From Salvator merianae (lineage: Eukaryota; Chordata; Lepidosauria; Squamata; Teiidae): a DNA stretch of 64,000 nucleotides. Both the position numbers and the translations under genes were made by a program. Below are positions 37,001 to 48,889 of the stretch, piece by piece. The notes under the pieces were generated by a model. It saw only the letters and a program-made list of their open reading frames with translations, ran no database searches and was not told the DNA's origin. Where the stretch lies: the NCBI GenBank assembly GCA_003586115.2, contig QVOM02000116.1, forward strand, positions 42,479,024-42,543,023. The letters are read 5' to 3'. Within the stretch, counting starts at the first letter, position 1. Each line of letters starts with the position of its first letter.

Positions 37001-38344
37001 TTGCCCTACTGTCTGGGAGGGCCAGCAAGGGGAAACTGTAGGATCTAAACAAGATCCTGAATTTTCCTTTTGCTGTCTGGAGGCAGCCAGAGCCTTACAA
37101 AACAGATATCATGTTCAGTTTTAATTTGGTGTATGTGTGAGAGAGCTATGAAAATACTTGCCCATTCAGCTTGACTATGGCCACACCTACACACATAGCT
37201 GAGGACATGGATTAAATATGGAACAATGGCCAGAGAATTTAATTGCTGCTCACAAATGAAGGTTTATGCATGCAAAGTCCACAATAACTAGATCAAACAG
37301 ACATTTTTTTGTCATGATGGAGCTGAACAGTCTAACCTGCCCATTGCCAAGTACCCTGCCCACACTTCCTGTTTTTGCTGTCATGCTTCCTCCTGTCAAT
37401 AGCCAGGAAAAGTTGTTGTTTTTTTTTTCCAGGAAATGTTGTAGTTGGAGCATGTGCAGAATGGCATAATTGGCACATGTGCAGAGTGGCATGTAAACCC
37501 GTACTGCCAGACCAGAACATGAAATGCCACTCCAGAAGACATAGAGTCAGATTCTAAATATAAGAAATTATCAACCTCTTCAATGTCAGCTTGTGAATTT
37601 CAAGCAATCTCGTCCAACTTTAAGCTAGCTATGCTGGCTTGCACAGAAACACAAATATGGAGGACAGAAAGCAGGGAGTGGGATACTTTTCTACATAGGA
37701 CCAGTAAAATAAACCAACAAAAAATCTGGCTTGTATAGAAACAAGCACAGATGGAGGGAGGGAGACAGATTTAATTTACTTAAGCGTTTAAGCCCCGCAC
37801 AGCATCTAGGGCTGTGGTCACACCAGACTTCCATAATACAATCTTTTTCCCACATTAAGCTTGAGTCCCCAGTCAGCTTGTCCACACCCACACAAAATAA
37901 TGCTTGGTTTTCCATTTGCACTTAAGACTCAGTCCTCTACCAGTTTCTTTTTTTCCTTTCCTTGGATACATTTTTTACTCCTCCTGTTCCCTCCTGCTGA
38001 TTGGCCCCTTCCCTGTCAATAATTTCTTAGTTTGTGTTTGGGCATAGAGAGTCTTTCTTTATCATCTCTTCCCATTTCTTTTCCATGCCTTTCCCTGCCT
38101 GCTCCACACCTCAAGGTCTTTCCCCAACGTGGGCTTGTCTTTAAAAAAATAAAAATAAAAATAAAATTCTACCATACAGCAACTGAAGCTCTTCTGCTTT
38201 CCCCCTAAAACCTAGAGCATGAAATTTTGGATGCAAATAGAAGCTATGAGGCTATATAAAACTATTTCCTGCAGCCCTGCATGTATAGAGACAAGGAAGA
38301 AATCCCCCCCACTCCCAACAGGGGAAGGCAATTGTTCACAAAAA
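37001..38344. other. Unassigned stretch
   Basis: I see no gene or recognised repeat. Confidence 0.4.
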
Positions 38345-38352
38345 GAGAGAGA

Positions 38353-38386
<34 letters not shown>
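38345..38386. repeat. (GA)n microsatellite
   Basis: About 21 GA units with one GG interruption. Confidence 0.95.
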
Positions 38387-38388
<2 letters not shown>

Positions 38389-39318
38389 AGTAATAATTGT
38401 TCCCTCCCTGCTGCAAAGAGTTGAAGAAATTAAGAACAAGAGAAGGGGGGATGGAGGGGGAATTGTTACTATTTAAGAGCAGATTAAAGAGACACAGGAG
38501 AATTGCAGCTTTAAGAGGGGCAACAGATATTTTCCTTCACTGAATGTCTGATTTTGTGGTGGACTCCTCCCCTTCCAGTCTCAAGCAGTAATTAGCTGGA
38601 CAGGGTAAGAGAAAACTCTTCCCCTGTTCAGCCAGGAAAGTACAGGAAACACCCCTACAGTCTCTTTTCCAGCGATCACACCTGAAAAAACCAACCAGAC
38701 TAAAGGAAGAAAGGGGATAGTATGAATTGGAATAGTATCAGAATGCCCCTTTTAAGAGATGGCCTCGAGTCTTCTTATTTAACAAGTTTGACCACAGCCT
38801 AGGTATCTCATTCCCACTTCTCCCCCTCTGTCTCTGGGACCAGATGAGCATGTTCACAGCATTTGGTCTGGTACTGTATTAATTTGCAGCAGGCACTTAA
38901 GCAATTCAGCAAAGAAATAGGCTTCAGCTTAGTCCCCATGAGGGTCAATCTCTGCCTCTTTGAACAGAAGGAAAAGATCCTAAAAGGCAGTGAGGCTGCT
39001 GCAGTGTGGAATGTAGCCTTTCTCAAAGGAGAGACATTTTGGAGCTGTTGGAGGTAGTGTCCAACTGGCATGTTATCAGAGTACTAACGGGTTTAAACTA
39101 TTAAACTATTGTGTAGACTCCTAACTCCTATTGACATTTCTGGTATTAGCTATATACTTCATAATGTCGTCATGTTGCTTATCATCTCTGATTGGTTAAA
39201 TCTCATACCCAGTCAGAGGGTTCCTCCTTATAGTGACTAGACTGAAAGGATGGCAAGCTTCCTGTACAAAATTGCATAGAAGAGGGAGTTTTTGTAGGTT
39301 TGCCTGAGTGACGAGCTC
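38387..39318. other. Unassigned stretch
   Basis: I see no gene or recognised repeat. Confidence 0.4.
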
Positions 39319-39526
39319 TTTGTTCTTATGGGTACCACTGAGCTGTGACCAACTCTTGTTGACTACATGGGCAACTCCTTGGGCATTTCTATGCAGTTTT
39401 TTTGGCAGAGATACAGAAGTGGTTTGCCATTGCCTACTTCCAAGGAGAGGTTGGGAACTGAACCTGCAACCCTCCGCTTTCCAAGTACCTTGTTCTACTG
39501 TTGAGCTACAGCCACTCTCCATGTAA
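39319..39526 (-). mobile_element. Sauria SINE, near full length
   Basis: Read on the minus strand it runs from a tRNA-derived head (GTGGCTGTAGCTCAACAGTA, then a B-box-like GGGTTGCAGGTTCAGTTCC) through a body (GGCAATGGCAAACCACTTCT) to a tail TAGTCAACAAGAGTTGGTCA. The body-to-tail part matches the 3' end of BovB LINEs, whose enzymes mobilise these SINEs. This combination is characteristic of squamates and is the best taxonomic marker here. The internal promoter boxes look decayed. Confidence 0.8.
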
Positions 39527-39562
39527 TGAGCGACATTTACTGAAATTCTCTTTCCATGCACC

Positions 39563-39824
39563 CAGTGGCGTAGGAAAGGGGGGGCATGGGGGGTGGGCTG
39601 TCCAGGGCAGCATGTTGTCCTGGGATTCACATGCAGCCAGGCCCTTCTCTGCCTGCCCGGCACACAAAGTTTCACCCGAGCGTGAGTGAGAAGGAGAGCA
39701 TGGCGTCCGGCTGGCATTCGGCGGGGCAGCGGCGGGGCTAGGAGGTTGCAGGGCAGGGCACCCTCACTCGCACTCCTCTGCCACTGCATGGCCCCAAGTG
39801 GCAAAAACCTCAGCTACACCGCTG
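39563..39824. mobile_element. GC-rich hAT MITE with perfect 8-bp duplication
   Basis: The inverted ends CAGTGGCGTAG (left) and CAGCGGTGTAGCT (right, minus strand) fit the hAT CAGNGGCGTAGCT type. Exact duplications CATGCACC flank it (39555-39562 and 39825-39832). The interior is GC- and CpG-rich, in contrast with its flanks. A 202-codon minus-strand frame crosses this element and the SINE and is a chance frame. Confidence 0.85.
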
Positions 39825-40077
39825 CATGCACCTGTTAAAGATGCAGGAATATTATCCTGCTCTCTGTCTGGCCATCCCAGTCATCTTCCTTATCCTATGT
39901 TACATGGCACAGCAAGCATGATGGGGAGGGAAGGTGACCCAGAATGATCTAGTATAAACATGGTGAGTATGAGGTATTTTTGGAAAGAAGGGAGTGGGTT
40001 CATACAGAAAATGCAAGCTTAGCATTGTCAAGTGGTGGTTTCCAAGCCTATTTTGTCACTCTAGTTCACTTGATTTA

Positions 40078-40179
40078 CTGGGAGGGAGGGAGGGAGGGAG
40101 GGAGGACGATAGGAAGGGAGGAAGGAAGGAAGGAAGGAAGGAAGGAAGGAAGGAAGGAAGGAAGGAAGGAAGGAAGGAA
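40078..40179. repeat. (GGGA)n to (GGAA)n microsatellite
   Basis: GGGA units to about 40104, a short interruption, then about 17 GGAA units. Confidence 0.95.
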
Positions 40180-40827
40180 AAAAAATGAAGACCTATCCTT
40201 TGGTTACTACACTGAATGTCAGAAATGTCAGTCAGGCCAGTTTTGAAGAAACAAAACCATCATAGCTATTACCACCTCAAAACAGCAAGAACACTTGCTA
40301 CTTATTGACTGATTGATTGATACACATGTATAAAATGGGTCCAGACTCTCAAATTATCCAACTTCACTGTTGTGAGCAAGCAACACATGTGAAGCAGTAG
40401 AATAGTTTGTTTCCCGCATCCTTCAAAGTACCAGAATTCTTGTACAATATTAGGATTTTAATAAGTTATTATTAACAGAACAAACAAAAATGGAAGATGA
40501 GAAATTCAAATAAAATCTAAATGAAAATGTGCATATGTGCTTTCACAAAAATCACTGAATTGCCAGTTAAGGAGTTGTTGACTATATCTCCATTGACAAT
40601 GGATTACAGATCTATTTGGCAAGGGATCATAGGGACTGCAATTCTCCTCCCATTTCCTGCCCAAACTTACAGTCAAATGTGAAAAATGCTTCCATCTTCC
40701 ATGAGCTTAAGAAGGTGCCTAGTAATGAAAGAAATCGTGCTAACTCAAGAGAAATGTTGATGTAGAATGTGTTGCTGACAGATCTACCATGTTGACTGAC
40801 GTCACAACAGTGATCACATCTGATACT
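40180..40827. other. Unassigned stretch
   Basis: I see no gene or recognised repeat. A long minus-strand frame (40627-41148) runs through the next repeat and is treated as chance. Confidence 0.4.
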
Positions 40828-40975
40828 CAAAAACAGAGCTGTGTTAGTCTGGATCAGTATAACAAGGGGGTCTACTAGCACCTTAGAGACTAACAAAAAA
40901 AGATATTGGTAGCATGAGCTTTTGTAGAATAAGCCTAGTTCACCAGATGCAGGAAGTGAAGTGTCAATGGGCAGA
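40828..40975. mobile_element. Amniote interspersed repeat
   Basis: GAGCTGTGTTAGTCTGGATC, then ACCTTAGAGACTAACAAA, GAGCTTTTGTAGAATAAGCC and CAGATGCAGGAAGTGAA reproduce, in order, a repeat common in turtles and other sauropsids (GCCGTGTTAGTCTGTAT, CACCTTAGAGACTAACAAA, AAGCTTTCGTGA, CATCGGATGCA). I do not recall its library name or class. Confidence 0.65.
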
Positions 40976-42736
40976 AGCTGTGTGTGTGAATAGCAATAGA
41001 AATGCAAAACTCTGGGTGTGGTGATGGTACATCTGACACTGTATTTTTTGTCATATAAGACCCATATATTTTTTTCCCAGTGTACTTCATTTTGCACCTT
41101 ATATGACACACACTGGCATATAAGATACATGCAACTGTTATTTGGCAAGGAATATTAAGGAAAAACAAATTAAAAAACAGGACACAAGGTGATTTTAAAA
41201 GAATTTTCTGTGGGGAAAATGGGTCTTATATGACCAGAAGAAATACAGAAAATTCTCCTAAAATCACTGTCTTATCTTTTTTTCTAATTCTCTTTCCTAA
41301 ATATTCCTTGACAAATTATGGGTGTGTTCTTATATGGCATGAAGTATGATAGTTTCTGATTCATTGTAATCACTGTTCCTTGGAAGAACATTCATAGGTG
41401 GAGTAACCATTGCCAGCTGAGGACTTCAATAGAAAATGTCAAAACTGAATAAGGGAAATATAATGTAATATATATATATATTGACCCTTGAAAAGGACTA
41501 CTTCTGAACCTGAAGGCAAAACATGTGAACTTTAAGACAGTGCTAGTAAGAAGAAAGTTAAAAGAACACCAGAACGCTAATATTCCATAATGTAGGTAAG
41601 CTAAACATTTTGGCCTGAGGCTTGGGATTATCCTTTACCAAGCCTTGGGGAAGTGCAAGCCAGGATGAGTTTGCCCAAAATTTGATATGGCTTTCCTATG
41701 CTGCTATGCAGCAGTGATGCTTAACTGAGGATAGAAGGTTCACCTCCCCTCTCAGCTGACTAATGGCCAAGATGAACAGGAAGGAAGTAATTTCCCTCTC
41801 CGTGAAAGTGGTGGACTGCTAGGGAGACATTTTCACACCTGAAGGTCCAGGTCATGCCTGCTGAAATTAAAAAATGCCAATACTATAGTGGTCTCTATGA
41901 AGTGATACACCAAGGATGTTGTATACAGTGTAGGCTGCTGCATCCTAAAAAGCTTATAACAGATTTGGAAGAGGCTGCAGAAGATTTAAGGTGCAATCAG
42001 ACAGGGCTTTTTAAAGGCAAGCCTTTAAGAAATAGCATTCCATCCTCAGACACACCTAAAAATGCCTTACAATTGTCTGAATATGCAAAAGAGAACTTAA
42101 CTAATTTTGCCACACTGCAGTCTATGTCCACCTCAAAACCAGACAATACCTACCCTGACGATGGGTGCTACCCACTGATTGGCCACTCGGTGGGAAACAC
42201 CCACCTCTTTGCTTATCTAGTTTCCTGCCTGACTCTTAAAGAAAGAGATATCTTTAGAGATATGAAACCCCAAATGATGAAGAGGTGACCTTTCTGAAGG
42301 TTCAAAATGGGGTAGGACAAATGCATGGGGAAATGTTTCAAATTTGCTCAAAGGATGCCTTTTTAAGCATGTCAGATCACACACTTAGAAAAGGTTCAAC
42401 TGAAATAATCAAGGGGGTGAGGAGCTTACCTACTATAACGGAGTTAGAAAGGAAGCAAGTGGGAAAGGACATGGGTGTCATTCATAACAGTCTTATTGAG
42501 GGCATCTAAGGTACTCCTGGGGTATAATGGACAAATGTTCACATCCCCTGCAGACAGTCCCCAAGGTGTGAAATCCACCCTTTGGAGGTGCCCTTTATGC
42601 AGAGTGGATTTTGCCTCATTTGCCCTTGCTGCTGCTGTGTATAGAGACAAGAGTGGGGGTGACTTACTGGGCACAATATCTGTCCAGCATAATTTAGCAC
42701 TAAACAAACCTTACTATCTTTGGGGGCATTTCTGTT
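40976..42736. other. Unassigned stretch with a 144-codon frame
   Basis: An open frame at 41854-42288 (+) has an ordinary amino-acid mix with several cysteines near its start (QGCCIQCRLLHP) but matches no family I know. A second frame overlaps its stop but has no ATG start. No splice context, promoter or conserved motif supports a gene. It could be old transposon coding sequence or chance. Confidence 0.3.
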
Positions 42737-43005
42737 AGAACATAAGAACATAAGAGGAGCCCTGCTGGATCAGGTCATGGCCCATCTAGTCCAGCATCCT
42801 GTCTCACACAGTAGCCCACCAATTGCTTCTGGGCATTCTCAAGCTGCAGACAAAGGCAAAACCTTTACCTGCTCTCTACTCCCTACAAGTGGCCTGTCTC
42901 TCCACCCTGGAGGCAGAGTAGCTAGGCATCCATTCTAGTAGCCACTGATACACCTGACCCCCATGAATCTATCCAATCTATTCTTAAAGCTATCCATGCT
43001 GTTTG
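42737..43005 (-). mobile_element. CR1 LINE 3' end
   Basis: It begins with two GAACATAA units, the minus-strand form of the CR1 3' octamer, then GGAGCCCTGCTGGATCAGG and CTAGTCCAGCATCCTGTC. The 3' UTR word CTACTCCCTACAAGTGGCC is the complement of the 12181-12868 copy, so both are one subfamily. It extends into the ORF2 end (AGCTATCCATGCTGTTTG). Confidence 0.85.
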
Positions 43006-43099
43006 CTAAATTATGCTTCCGAACTTTTGTCTGGTTAAGCGATGAACCTTCTATCCTTGGGATTGGACAATGGACTTTTGCCTCTCACAGGACCCTTTT

Positions 43100-43440
43100 G
43101 CCAGCTGTCTGGATGCTGCTATGATAACAGAGGTCAAATAAAACATAGAATTGCACACATGGAGGACAGAGAGGATGAGAAGACTTTTTTCTTCCCTCTT
43201 TCAGACACCAAAACTAGGTGGCATACCATTGAAGCTGAATATTGAAACAGTCAGAGATTAAAGTGTCCCTCCTCCCTACACACAGTGCATAGCTGGAATT
43301 CACATCCACAGGATGTAGTGTTGACCACCAGTTTGGAAGGCTTAAAAAAAAAGAAAGACTTTGGATAAATTCATGATGGACAAGGCTATCAGTGGCTGCT
43401 GGGCCTGATGGTTGGATGACTTTCTGTGACACAGAAGCCA
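43100..43440 (+). mobile_element. CR1 LINE ORF2 3' fragment
   Basis: GGTGGCATACCATTGAAGCT, then TGGAATTCACATCCACAGGA and GATAAATTCATGATGGACAA correspond to the CR1 C-terminal text GGIPLKL...WNSHPQDV...LDKFMMDKAISG, followed by TGGCTGCTGGGCCTGATGG. The frame is shifted several times. It lies about 100 bases from the opposite-strand CR1 end. Confidence 0.7.
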
Positions 43441-43463
43441 GTCAATCGACTGCTGAGAGATTA

Positions 43464-43917
43464 GTGCTCTTTCCATATAGCATGGATTATCCCCGCTGTG
43501 TTGATCAGCGCTATGGAAAAAAAACCTCCTGGTCTTCGAAGTCAGCAGCCAGTGACTTAAAGTTCCCACCTGGGATTTTGACGTTCCTGGCTGGGGCTTT
43601 TTCAGCCATGTGCCCAGCACCACTTCTGTGTGCTTGGCTGAAAAAGGGCTTGGTATACTAGCCTCCCGAGCTTGCTGCATACCCTTTGTGGCCTAGTATA
43701 CTGTGAGTAATCCACTGGTGGACTACTTTAATAGGTCCACTGGTTGACTGAGGTACAGTGCTATTTTGGGTGTCATATCCCACTCTGCAACCTACTCTGA
43801 TGAGAACAGACCACTCTGCTGGAGCATGGGGCCTCTATTAGATCACACAAACATGTGGAACACAATGGCCTAGCAAGCTCCGTGGGCCAGTATACCAGTC
43901 CATGTGGAAAGAGCCTG
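43464..43917. mobile_element. Harbinger-like MITE with TTA flanks
   Basis: The left end GTGCTCTTTCCATATAGCAT and the right end, minus strand, CAGGCTCTTTCCACATGG are inverted. TTA lies on both sides (43461-43463, 43918-43920), the preferred PIF/Harbinger 3-bp target. The interior shares CAGTATAC, GGAGTGG- and CACTGGT-type words with the elements at 13290/14510 and 55190. Confidence 0.6.
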
Positions 43918-43920
43918 TTA

Positions 43921-45831
43921 GCAAAATAAGATGTCTACCTTTGTCCTGCTTTGGTTTTCCATATGCAGCTGAATACCACTGTGAGAACCAACTTTGGGAT
44001 TAGTTGGGCCACTAATTGAATCCAACAGAGTATTTCTTAGGTTCTTACATTTATTCCTACAGACATAAACTTCCCTAAAAATGGACCTATAGATTCCAGT
44101 TGCTGGGAAAGAAGCCTGCAGGAGAATTTGGTTTGAATCCACATGCCTTAGATCATCTGAAATTGAACAGGGTGACCTTGATCTAACGGTTAAAGTGAAA
44201 GAAGCTTGCAGTACTGCCTGAGGACTGTGGAATTACTGATAAAATCATGCTTACTTTTATCAAACGAGTATGAACAAATCCTTCTTACTTCAACATTTCA
44301 GTGAAGGATTTTTTCTTTTTTTTCCCCCAAGTCAATTTCCTTTCAGCAAATATCTTGAACCCCCAATGGAGTTCTGGCTCATTCCCATATGACTCCATTC
44401 CAGGAACAATAACACACCATAACGGCAGTTTCCCATCAGATCTTCAGAACATCAAGAAAGAGTGTGTAAATTCCTTTGCCAAGCAGAAGCTCCAAAGAAC
44501 TGATCTCTTTATGGAGTTTGTTTCATAGGGAGAGTGGAATGTTGACCAAGTTCATCTAAGTGCTATAAAGAACAGAGAGCAGAAAAAGGAAAGTAACTCT
44601 GGACTTCATTAAAATAATTTGTTTATCTTTGCGGGAACTTGATGGGCAATTTCTTTTCACTGACAACAAAGTCCTCCTCCTAGAAAATGCCAAATAGCAC
44701 CTCAGGAAGACAGACTTATTAAGCAATGGCTTGACATTCATTGCACAAAGGATAGGCAATTTTTATCACCCTCAACCTTTGCAGTGTTAGATAAGCAAAT
44801 AAACTATTTTCTTCTCTGTTTCTCATTACATGCTTGCTGTAATTCCAATTAATAACAACAGGCAAAGTCCATCTGCATACGAGGCCCCGGGCAAGAGTGA
44901 GACAGTTGGGTCTATAGAAAGCTGATATTCTGTGACCTGCCTTTGAAGGTGATGCTTGGATACTGAGCAGCCCCACTTGAAGGACTGCCAGGATGGGAGG
45001 AGCAGAAAAGGGTCCTCCTATTATCTTTTGAAATGTCCTTGTTTGCACATAGGGAAGGAAGGGATTTGCCCAATACTTCATTGCACAAAAGGAAGGTAAA
45101 TTAAGTTAATGTCATGGTCCTTTTATTCTGTAATAGAGGGGACAAATCTATTTCTGATTTGTGTGAGAATTTTCTCCATGTTTTATCCCCAGTTCTGATC
45201 AGTTGCATTTCTTGTTAATCTGCAATATTTAGGTAATCACTTCAAAAAAAATGGTCAGTTTATGAGATATCCCTTCTGTGTCTCAGTAAATATGGAGCAG
45301 GATGAAGTCACCTGGAAAGGAAAGCTGGTCACTTGGGTGTCCCAGTTTCTGAGGCAAAAGCCTTGCCTGTCCCCATGGGCAGGCAGTGCAGGGCTCACCA
45401 GCAGTGCTTATTATTGTCACACACCAGTTTATTGTTAAGGCAGCAAAATGCCATTTGATCTCTTTGCCATTCTTCACTGCCAGTGTATGTGGGAGTGATG
45501 CTGGAGTGGAGCATCCTTTTAATCATATAATTCCTATGATATTGATACTGGAAATCAGAAGAGAGGCCTGTCAAATGCATTTTGGAAGTGCACTTTTAGA
45601 TAGATTGCATCTACACTGATTCCTAAGGCATCACCACCAGGCAGCCAGGGTAAGGGGCCCTGAGCTGCCCCAAACTCCGACCAACGTGCCTTTACTCTGA
45701 CTGCAATAGAAATACAAATGAATATATCTCTTCCAACGCTTACATAACCTAGTATTTAGATGAAACTCCCCCACACTACCTTGAGGTGTACAATGTCTGT
45801 ACTCTAGCATGGGACAGGGGAAGCCTCATCT
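43921..45831. other. Unassigned stretch
   Basis: I see no gene or recognised repeat. Confidence 0.4.
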
Positions 45832-46251
45832 CTTATCCCATGTTTTGTCTGCATGGGTAAAACACTAGAATGGGATATGGCATCCAAAATAGCACCCTAT
45901 CCTGCTCTACCAGTAGACCCTGATGATAAGGTCTATCAGCATACCAATGAAGCTGGTTTGCAAAGAGAGCCATGTGCAGAAGGCACACAACCCTGTGTTC
46001 TGGGACATGCGGGGGGAGGGGGAGGGGGAGGATGTCAGTGGCAGAGTAGGAAGCACACTTGAAATGGGAAGGGTGGAGATACCAAAAGCCAGGAATGTTT
46101 GTTCCTGGCCTTCAAAGACTCCTGTGTTCGCTACAAAGCTTCCCCAACTTTCAGAAGTAGAGGCAGGGTCAGGGTCAGGGTCCAGGAGAGTCATCTCTAT
46201 GTGGATGGCTCTGTCCTGTTCCAGAAGCAACCCATCCGAGCATGGGATAAG
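45832..46251. mobile_element. MITE related to 13290-13476
   Basis: The ends CTTATCCCATG (left) and CTTATCCCATGCTC (right, minus strand) are inverted. The right part is the complement of 13290-13476. It includes a G-rich block (46011-46032, G6AG5AG5AGG) and three tandem AGGGTC units near 46165. Confidence 0.5.
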
Positions 46252-47515
46252 TTGCATATCCTGGGCTAGGGCATCATGCCCTGACCTGGTATAGTTAAGG
46301 TAATTATAAAAAGGGGATAGATTAAAAACAGCCTCCGTCTTCTTTTCCTACTGCATTGAGATAGTTAAGATGGAGGTCTTCTCTAACGGTAAGCAAAAGC
46401 TCAAGTATGAATAAGATTAAATGGATTTCATTGGTCTTCTCAACAGATTTTTAGGCCCTTCCATCAGATGGAACGGCAGTCAAAGCACACTCAAAATCTA
46501 AGTAGTAGGAGTATTCCAGGATTTCAAGTAGGGTTTTGCTATCTGAAGACAGGTCATGTGGATGTTCTTGCCCCTGCTTTGGTCACTAAAAAAAGAAAGA
46601 AAAGTACCCAAGAGGTTTTCAAAAACTTTGCAAAGTAAGCTCACCATTGATCAGTCTAAAGAAGCATTCCTAAAGATTGGGGCAGGGGGAGTGCCTACTC
46701 AGCTCTGTTACCTCTAGGGTTCATTTTGCACGTTTTTCCACCAACAAACTCAGCTCTCATTTGGGAAAGGTTGGCTGTTTCATAAGACTCATGCATTGTG
46801 AAAATAAACCTTGTCCATACCTACTTTGCAACAGTAAAAAAGGAAGCAAAACAGAACAAATTGAAGGCAGTCACCTAAAAAAATGGGCACATTTTCATCC
46901 CAAATCTTTTCCAATCTCCAGGGACTCCAGGCCAATACTTGTATATTTAGATCATTTTTCAAGTTGCTATTTATAACACCGAGAGTTCAGCCTAATGAAC
47001 GGAGCAGAAACTGCATTCCACGTTCAGAAGGAAGTATAAAAATTAATAGCTTTACGTGAGTAGCCTAAATAGCAGAACAGAATTGACCATTCTAGGAGCA
47101 GCGTAGGTCTTCTTCTCCTTTCATAGCATTCAGTTAAAACAGAAAGGTTGAAGGCTGGAATGGGAACAAAACAAGGCTGTTCAGTCTATTCCTATATAGA
47201 AAAAAAAATCCTGGATAATATGCTCATTGTAAAGGTTTCATGGCAAAGGAATGGAAATTATATCTGACGCCTTCAAAGATCAACTTTTCAGTTTCTTTTT
47301 GTGTGCAGAGACACACCAAAGAAACCAAAGCAAAACTGAGGGAAAGACAAAAAGTAAGGGTATTATAAGAGAGAGATGACAACACAGGGAATAATGATAC
47401 GTAGAGAATGGAAAATAAATTGCAAGTTTTTGAAAACATCTGGAATGCATTTTCTGGATGTCTCTGGAAAACAACATAAACCACAGAAGAAAAGTCAGAT
47501 TAAGGATTAGTCAAT
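46252..47515. other. Unassigned stretch
   Basis: I see no gene or recognised repeat. Confidence 0.4.
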
Positions 47516-47517
47516 TT

Positions 47518-47587
<70 letters not shown>

Positions 47588-47710
47588 TTCCTTCCTTCCT
47601 TCCTTCCTTCCTTCCTTCCTTCCTTCCTTCCTTCCTTTCTTCCTGTCTTCCTTCCTTCCTTCCTTCCTTCCTTCCTTCCTTCTTTCCTGTCTTCCTTTCC
47701 CTCTCTCTCT
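47516..47710. repeat. Long (TTTC)n to (TTCC)n microsatellite
   Basis: About 17 TTTC units are followed from 47585 by TTCC units with a few TGTC and TTTC interruptions. Confidence 0.95.
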
Positions 47711-48163
47711 TTCTTTTCTTTCTGTATCTTCAAAAAGAAAGGTCAATATCTTACTTGTAATTCAGTATCTTAATTCTCAGAGAATATTTTTATAGGTGTG
47801 ATTCTTCCCACTGTCAGCTGAACCTTCCACCACCACCACCTTGGTACATATATGTGCTTCCTGGTGCAGCAACCATCACTTTGCAGCAGGATATCCTATG
47901 CCTAAACTATTATGGTGGCCATAGCTCTGTGCTTTGTGGATGAATTTATGAAAAATGTGAATTAAAAACTCCCTTTTTCTTTACTAATGTATAATAAGGT
48001 CCCGAAACTGTGCTTACACTGGTGGCTACCTCTTCTCCTTGCAAGCTGCACTGGACAAACTGTCAGAAAGGCAAGCCTTGCCACTGTGTCTGATACAAGG
48101 CCACCTGCAGGCTGTGGGAATCTGTCAAACCCACTAACAAAGATCTAAGGAAAAAGCATCATA
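47711..48163. other. Unassigned stretch
   Basis: A short CCA run at about 47828. Nothing else is recognised. Confidence 0.4.
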
Positions 48164-48608
48164 GGCTGTTTTTGCACTTACCTGCTTCAGATCCAAGTCA
48201 GTGGGTCCAGATTAGCCTGGCCCACTAATCCAGGCTGTGGGGAGGTGTGGGTGGGATCAGTGCCATCTGAACTGATGGCTCTGATCCAGATTAGGCCAAA
48301 CTGCAACTGTGAAGCCTGCATGAGCTGCACCCCCAAGCCTCCAAAAACTAGGAACAAAAGTTCCTGGCCTTGTGACCTCTGGAGGGTGCTTTTCATGCAT
48401 GTTTCTCATGTTCCAGATCGGGCCTGCTGGTCCACTGGTAGTCCTGACTAATCGGGAGTACTAGTGTCCTGGATTAAGGGCCTCCTTAACCAGATTACGC
48501 TCTGTCTCATGCAGACAGAGTGGACACCTGCAGGGAGTAGATCCACAAGGCCTAGAAGTGTACTACATGGACCCTTAATCCAGATTAAGGATCTGTGCAG
48601 AAAGACCC
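48164..48608. mobile_element. Harbinger-like MITE with central hairpin
   Basis: The left end GGCTGTTTTTGCACTTACC and the right end, minus strand, GGGTCTTTCTGCACAGATCC are inverted. ATA and ATT flank it, a possible decayed 3-bp duplication. A 12-bp arm pair (48433-48444 with 48455-48466, 10-base loop) is central. The right half is the complement of the copy at 54797-55010. Confidence 0.65.
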
Positions 48609-48889
48609 ATTATGTAAGCATGACCCTGTTCTGGAAGAAACAGTTTTGGGTTGGCATTCACCTGAGTAAAGATTTTCTTACACTGGCCTTTGGCACTACC
48701 ACACACTTTTGACTCTGTGTTTCCTCAGATCAGGGAAATTTTCATTGGACCCTGGAGGTTGCCCAAGCTGAACAAGTTTGTCATGATAGAAGGACTAAGT
48801 GAAGAATTAGAGAACACTGGTGGGACCTTCTGATAGGGAAAGGAAGCACACAAACAAATTAAGCCTCACTGCAGCCACACATATTGAAA

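Noticed and set aside
39196..39804. 202-codon minus-strand open frame, the longest outside simple repeats
   Set aside because: It crosses a Sauria SINE and a separate hAT MITE with its own target duplication, so it cannot be one ancestral coding exon.
40627..41148. 173-codon minus-strand frame
   Set aside because: It runs through the interspersed repeat at 40828-40975 and has no domain signature.
41854..42509. Two overlapping frames as a bicistronic transposon gene pair
   Set aside because: The second frame lacks an ATG, the overlap is only a stop-codon coincidence, and neither frame matches a known family.
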